Origin: an uncultured Alphaproteobacteria bacterium
GTDB lineage: Bacteria > Pseudomonadota > Alphaproteobacteria > RF32 > CAG-239
Direction: 5' to 3'
Assembly (NCBI GenBank): GCA_910580155.1
Contig: CAJTWX010000073.1
Coordinates: 1-6,712 of the forward strand
Length of the DNA stretch: 6,712 bases
A program made the translations under genes and the position numbers. The notes beneath the pieces are model-generated. The model saw nothing but the letters and a program-made list of their open reading frames with translations. It was not told where the DNA came from and did not search any database. This document shows, piece after piece, positions 5,351 through 6,712 of this stretch (its first letter is position 1; every line of letters starts with the position of its first letter).

Positions 5351-6148
5351 ATGAAAAAATCTTATCTTTATTGGGGAATATTATTTGCTATTCCGGCTTT
5401 AACAGCTAATGCTGATGATGCTTATCTGAAGAATGAAATCAGCCAGCTCAGAGATGATATTGTGGTTTTACAACGCCAGATGTATCGTGAAAAAGCAGAA
5501 GCGGAGGCACCCAAAGAGGCCGTATCAGACTTTCACGTCCGGTTTGGAGAATATGACCAGTTAATCCGCGAGATGAACGGCAAAGTAGAGAGCATTGAAT
5601 ATCGATTGAATACCCTCGAGAAAAAGATGGAGATGATTGACAAAGATATTGAATTGAGATTTTCACAGTTAAAAAAACACGCAGATAGTTCCCCTGCCCC
5701 CAAAACAACCAATAATGATAAAAAGAAAACTCCGAATACTGCGCTGAAAGCTCCAGCAGGCACTAAACCGGCAGAATTATACGAAAAAGCATTAACAGAC
5801 CTCAAAGCGAATAAACTGGCTGATGCGGAAACTAAATTTTCTCAATTTTTGAACTCTTACCCTAAAGACGCATTGGCCGGCAATGCACAATATTGGCTGG
5901 GAGAGGTTTATTATAAACAACAAAATTTTGCCAAGGCCGCCGTTGCCTTCAGGGAAGGATACAGCAAATATCCGGAAGGAACGAAAGGACCTGATTGCCT
6001 GCTTAAACTGGGACTTTCTATGAAAGCTTTGGATAAAAAAGAAGAGGCTTGTACGGCTTTTACAAACATTCCGACTATCTTCGGCAAAGTAAATCCGGAC
6101 ATTTCGGCACGAGCAAAAAAAGAGGCTGAGGCTTTGGCGTGCAAGTAA
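5351..6148 (+). CDS. cpoB: Tol-Pal accessory protein CpoB (YbgF)
   Basis: CpoB is a periplasmic coiled-coil/TPR protein. In E. coli it links the Tol machine to PBP1B so that outer-membrane constriction and septal wall synthesis stay coordinated. The start at 5351 is chosen because GAGGG sits just upstream and a clean signal peptide follows, cleaved after Ala21 (TANA/DD). The ATG at 5330 would add seven residues with no good ribosome site. The 265-aa product has an N-terminal coiled coil (about 24-47 and 59-105) and a Lys/Thr/Pro-rich linker (about 108-140). A TPR domain runs from about 141 (AELYEKAL) to the end and includes AQYWLGEVYY, typical of YbgF. Cysteines at 216, 234 and 264 could form a disulfide. 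It follows pal, as expected, but behind a terminator. Its last 10 bases overlap tilS. Confidence 0.92.
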   Translation: MKKSYLYWGILFAIPALTANADDAYLKNEISQLRDDIVVLQRQMYREKAEAEAPKEAVSDFHVRFGEYDQLIREMNGKVESIEYRLNTLEKKMEMIDKDIELRFSQLKKHADSSPAPKTTNNDKKKTPNTALKAPAGTKPAELYEKALTDLKANKLADAETKFSQFLNSYPKDALAGNAQYWLGEVYYKQQNFAKAAVAFREGYSKYPEGTKGPDCLLKLGLSMKALDKKEEACTAFTNIPTIFGKVNPDISARAKKEAEALACK

Positions 6149-6712
6149 TCCGCGATTTTTTAAAGACGTTTCAGATTACGGATACAACTTTTGCAATCGG
6201 GGTCTCCGGCGGAGCGGATTCGCTAGCATTAGCGCTGATGTTTAAACAAGAGTTTCCACAATACCGAATTATTGCCTTAACTGTTGACCATAAGTTACGT
6301 CCAACTTCAGGCGATGAGGCTGAATATGTGGCACAGGTTATGCAGAAACATAACATTGAACACCATATTCTTGTTTGGGAAGGAGAAAAACCACAAACAG
6401 GAATTGAGGAGCAAGCACGCTTAGCCCGCTATAAGCTATTATGTGGCTGGTGCAAAGAGAATAACATTGCTAATTTAGTTATTGCCCATCATTTGTTTGA
6501 TCAGGCAGAAACTTTTTTAATGCGGCTGCAGCGCGGAAGCGGACTTTACGGCTTATCGGCAATAAGTGAGGTTTCAGAAAGAAACGGCGTGCGTATTTTA
6601 CGCCCTTTGTTGAATACCCACCCAGATGAAATGAAAAATTTTCTAAATGCACAGAATATTAAATGGATGGAAGACGAATCGAACCTGTGCACAGATTTTC
6701 TGCGTTTCAAAC
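6139..6712 (+). CDS. tilS: tRNA(Ile)-lysidine synthetase TilS (partial, 3' end outside window)
   Basis: TilS joins lysine to C34 of the CAU anticodon of tRNA-Ile using ATP, changing the codon read from AUG to AUA. It is essential in most bacteria. About 191 residues are visible. The N-type ATP pyrophosphatase P-loop is SGGADS (23-28). Then come TVDHKLRP, IEEQARLARYKLL, AHHLFDQAETFLMRLQRGSG and LRPLL, and near the edge WMEDESN, all TilS landmarks. The start is GTG at 6139: a stop in frame at 6127 excludes earlier starts, and the first ATG (6238) lies beyond the P-loop. GAGG at 6128-6131 gives a 7-base spacing. The start is inside the cpoB coding end (10-base overlap), so the two are co-transcribed and probably coupled. 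The C-terminal tRNA-binding domain is beyond the window. Confidence 0.94.
   Translation, partial: MQVIRDFLKTFQITDTTFAIGVSGGADSLALALMFKQEFPQYRIIALTVDHKLRPTSGDEAEYVAQVMQKHNIEHHILVWEGEKPQTGIEEQARLARYKLLCGWCKENNIANLVIAHHLFDQAETFLMRLQRGSGLYGLSAISEVSERNGVRILRPLLNTHPDEMKNFLNAQNIKWMEDESNLCTDFLRFK

Noticed and set aside
1..6712. CRISPR array, insertion sequence, tRNA or integrase remnant
   Set aside because: No spaced direct repeats, no terminal inverted repeats with a transposase and no tRNA-like fold or T-loop seen on either strand.

Overview
The window is AT-rich and carries cell-envelope and division genes, all on the + strand. Two conserved bacterial gene strings are visible. One is the front of the division/cell-wall (dcw) cluster, mraZ-rsmH-ftsL-ftsI. 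The other is the back of the Tol-Pal cluster, pal-cpoB-tilS, in the order usual for Alphaproteobacteria. The FtsL type, the pal-cpoB-tilS order and an Arg-Ser-Met-Ile-Glu prepilin N-terminus suggest a low-GC, possibly host-associated alphaproteobacterium. The lineage is inferred from these signs; no species can be named.

Layout. Bases 1-214 contain no convincing gene. They hold a strongly structured RNA-like region that ends in an intrinsic terminator. It may be a stand-alone small RNA or a leader of the gene that follows. Bases 239-856 encode a type IV prepilin-like protein with a six-cysteine C-terminal domain. Bases 857-1107 are intergenic and carry a consensus DnaA box, a GC-rich hairpin, a likely sigma70-type promoter and four 10-bp-spaced repeats resembling an MraZ operator. 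Then follow mraZ (1108), rsmH (1572), ftsL (2501) and ftsI (2878, GTG start). The first two junctions overlap by one base (TAATG) and the third gap is 17 bases, so these four genes form one operon. After ftsI the dcw order breaks: murE does not follow. A 157-base AT-rich gap with another DnaA box, a promoter-like pair and a 12-bp palindrome leads to pal (4784). A strong terminator (5257-5287) separates pal from cpoB (5351), which has its own promoter-like sequence. tilS starts at a GTG (6139) inside the end of cpoB and runs off the window.

How they work together. MraZ is the cluster's transcriptional regulator. RsmH modifies 16S rRNA. FtsL and FtsI belong to the septal peptidoglycan machine. 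Pal and CpoB act in the Tol-Pal system, which constricts the outer membrane at the septum and links it to peptidoglycan synthesis. TilS is a tRNA-modifying enzyme that is a common passenger in this locus. The most noteworthy items are the 5' structured RNA with two mutually exclusive folds, the MraZ-type operator over the mraZ promoter, and the DnaA boxes in the two intergenic gaps flanking the division genes.
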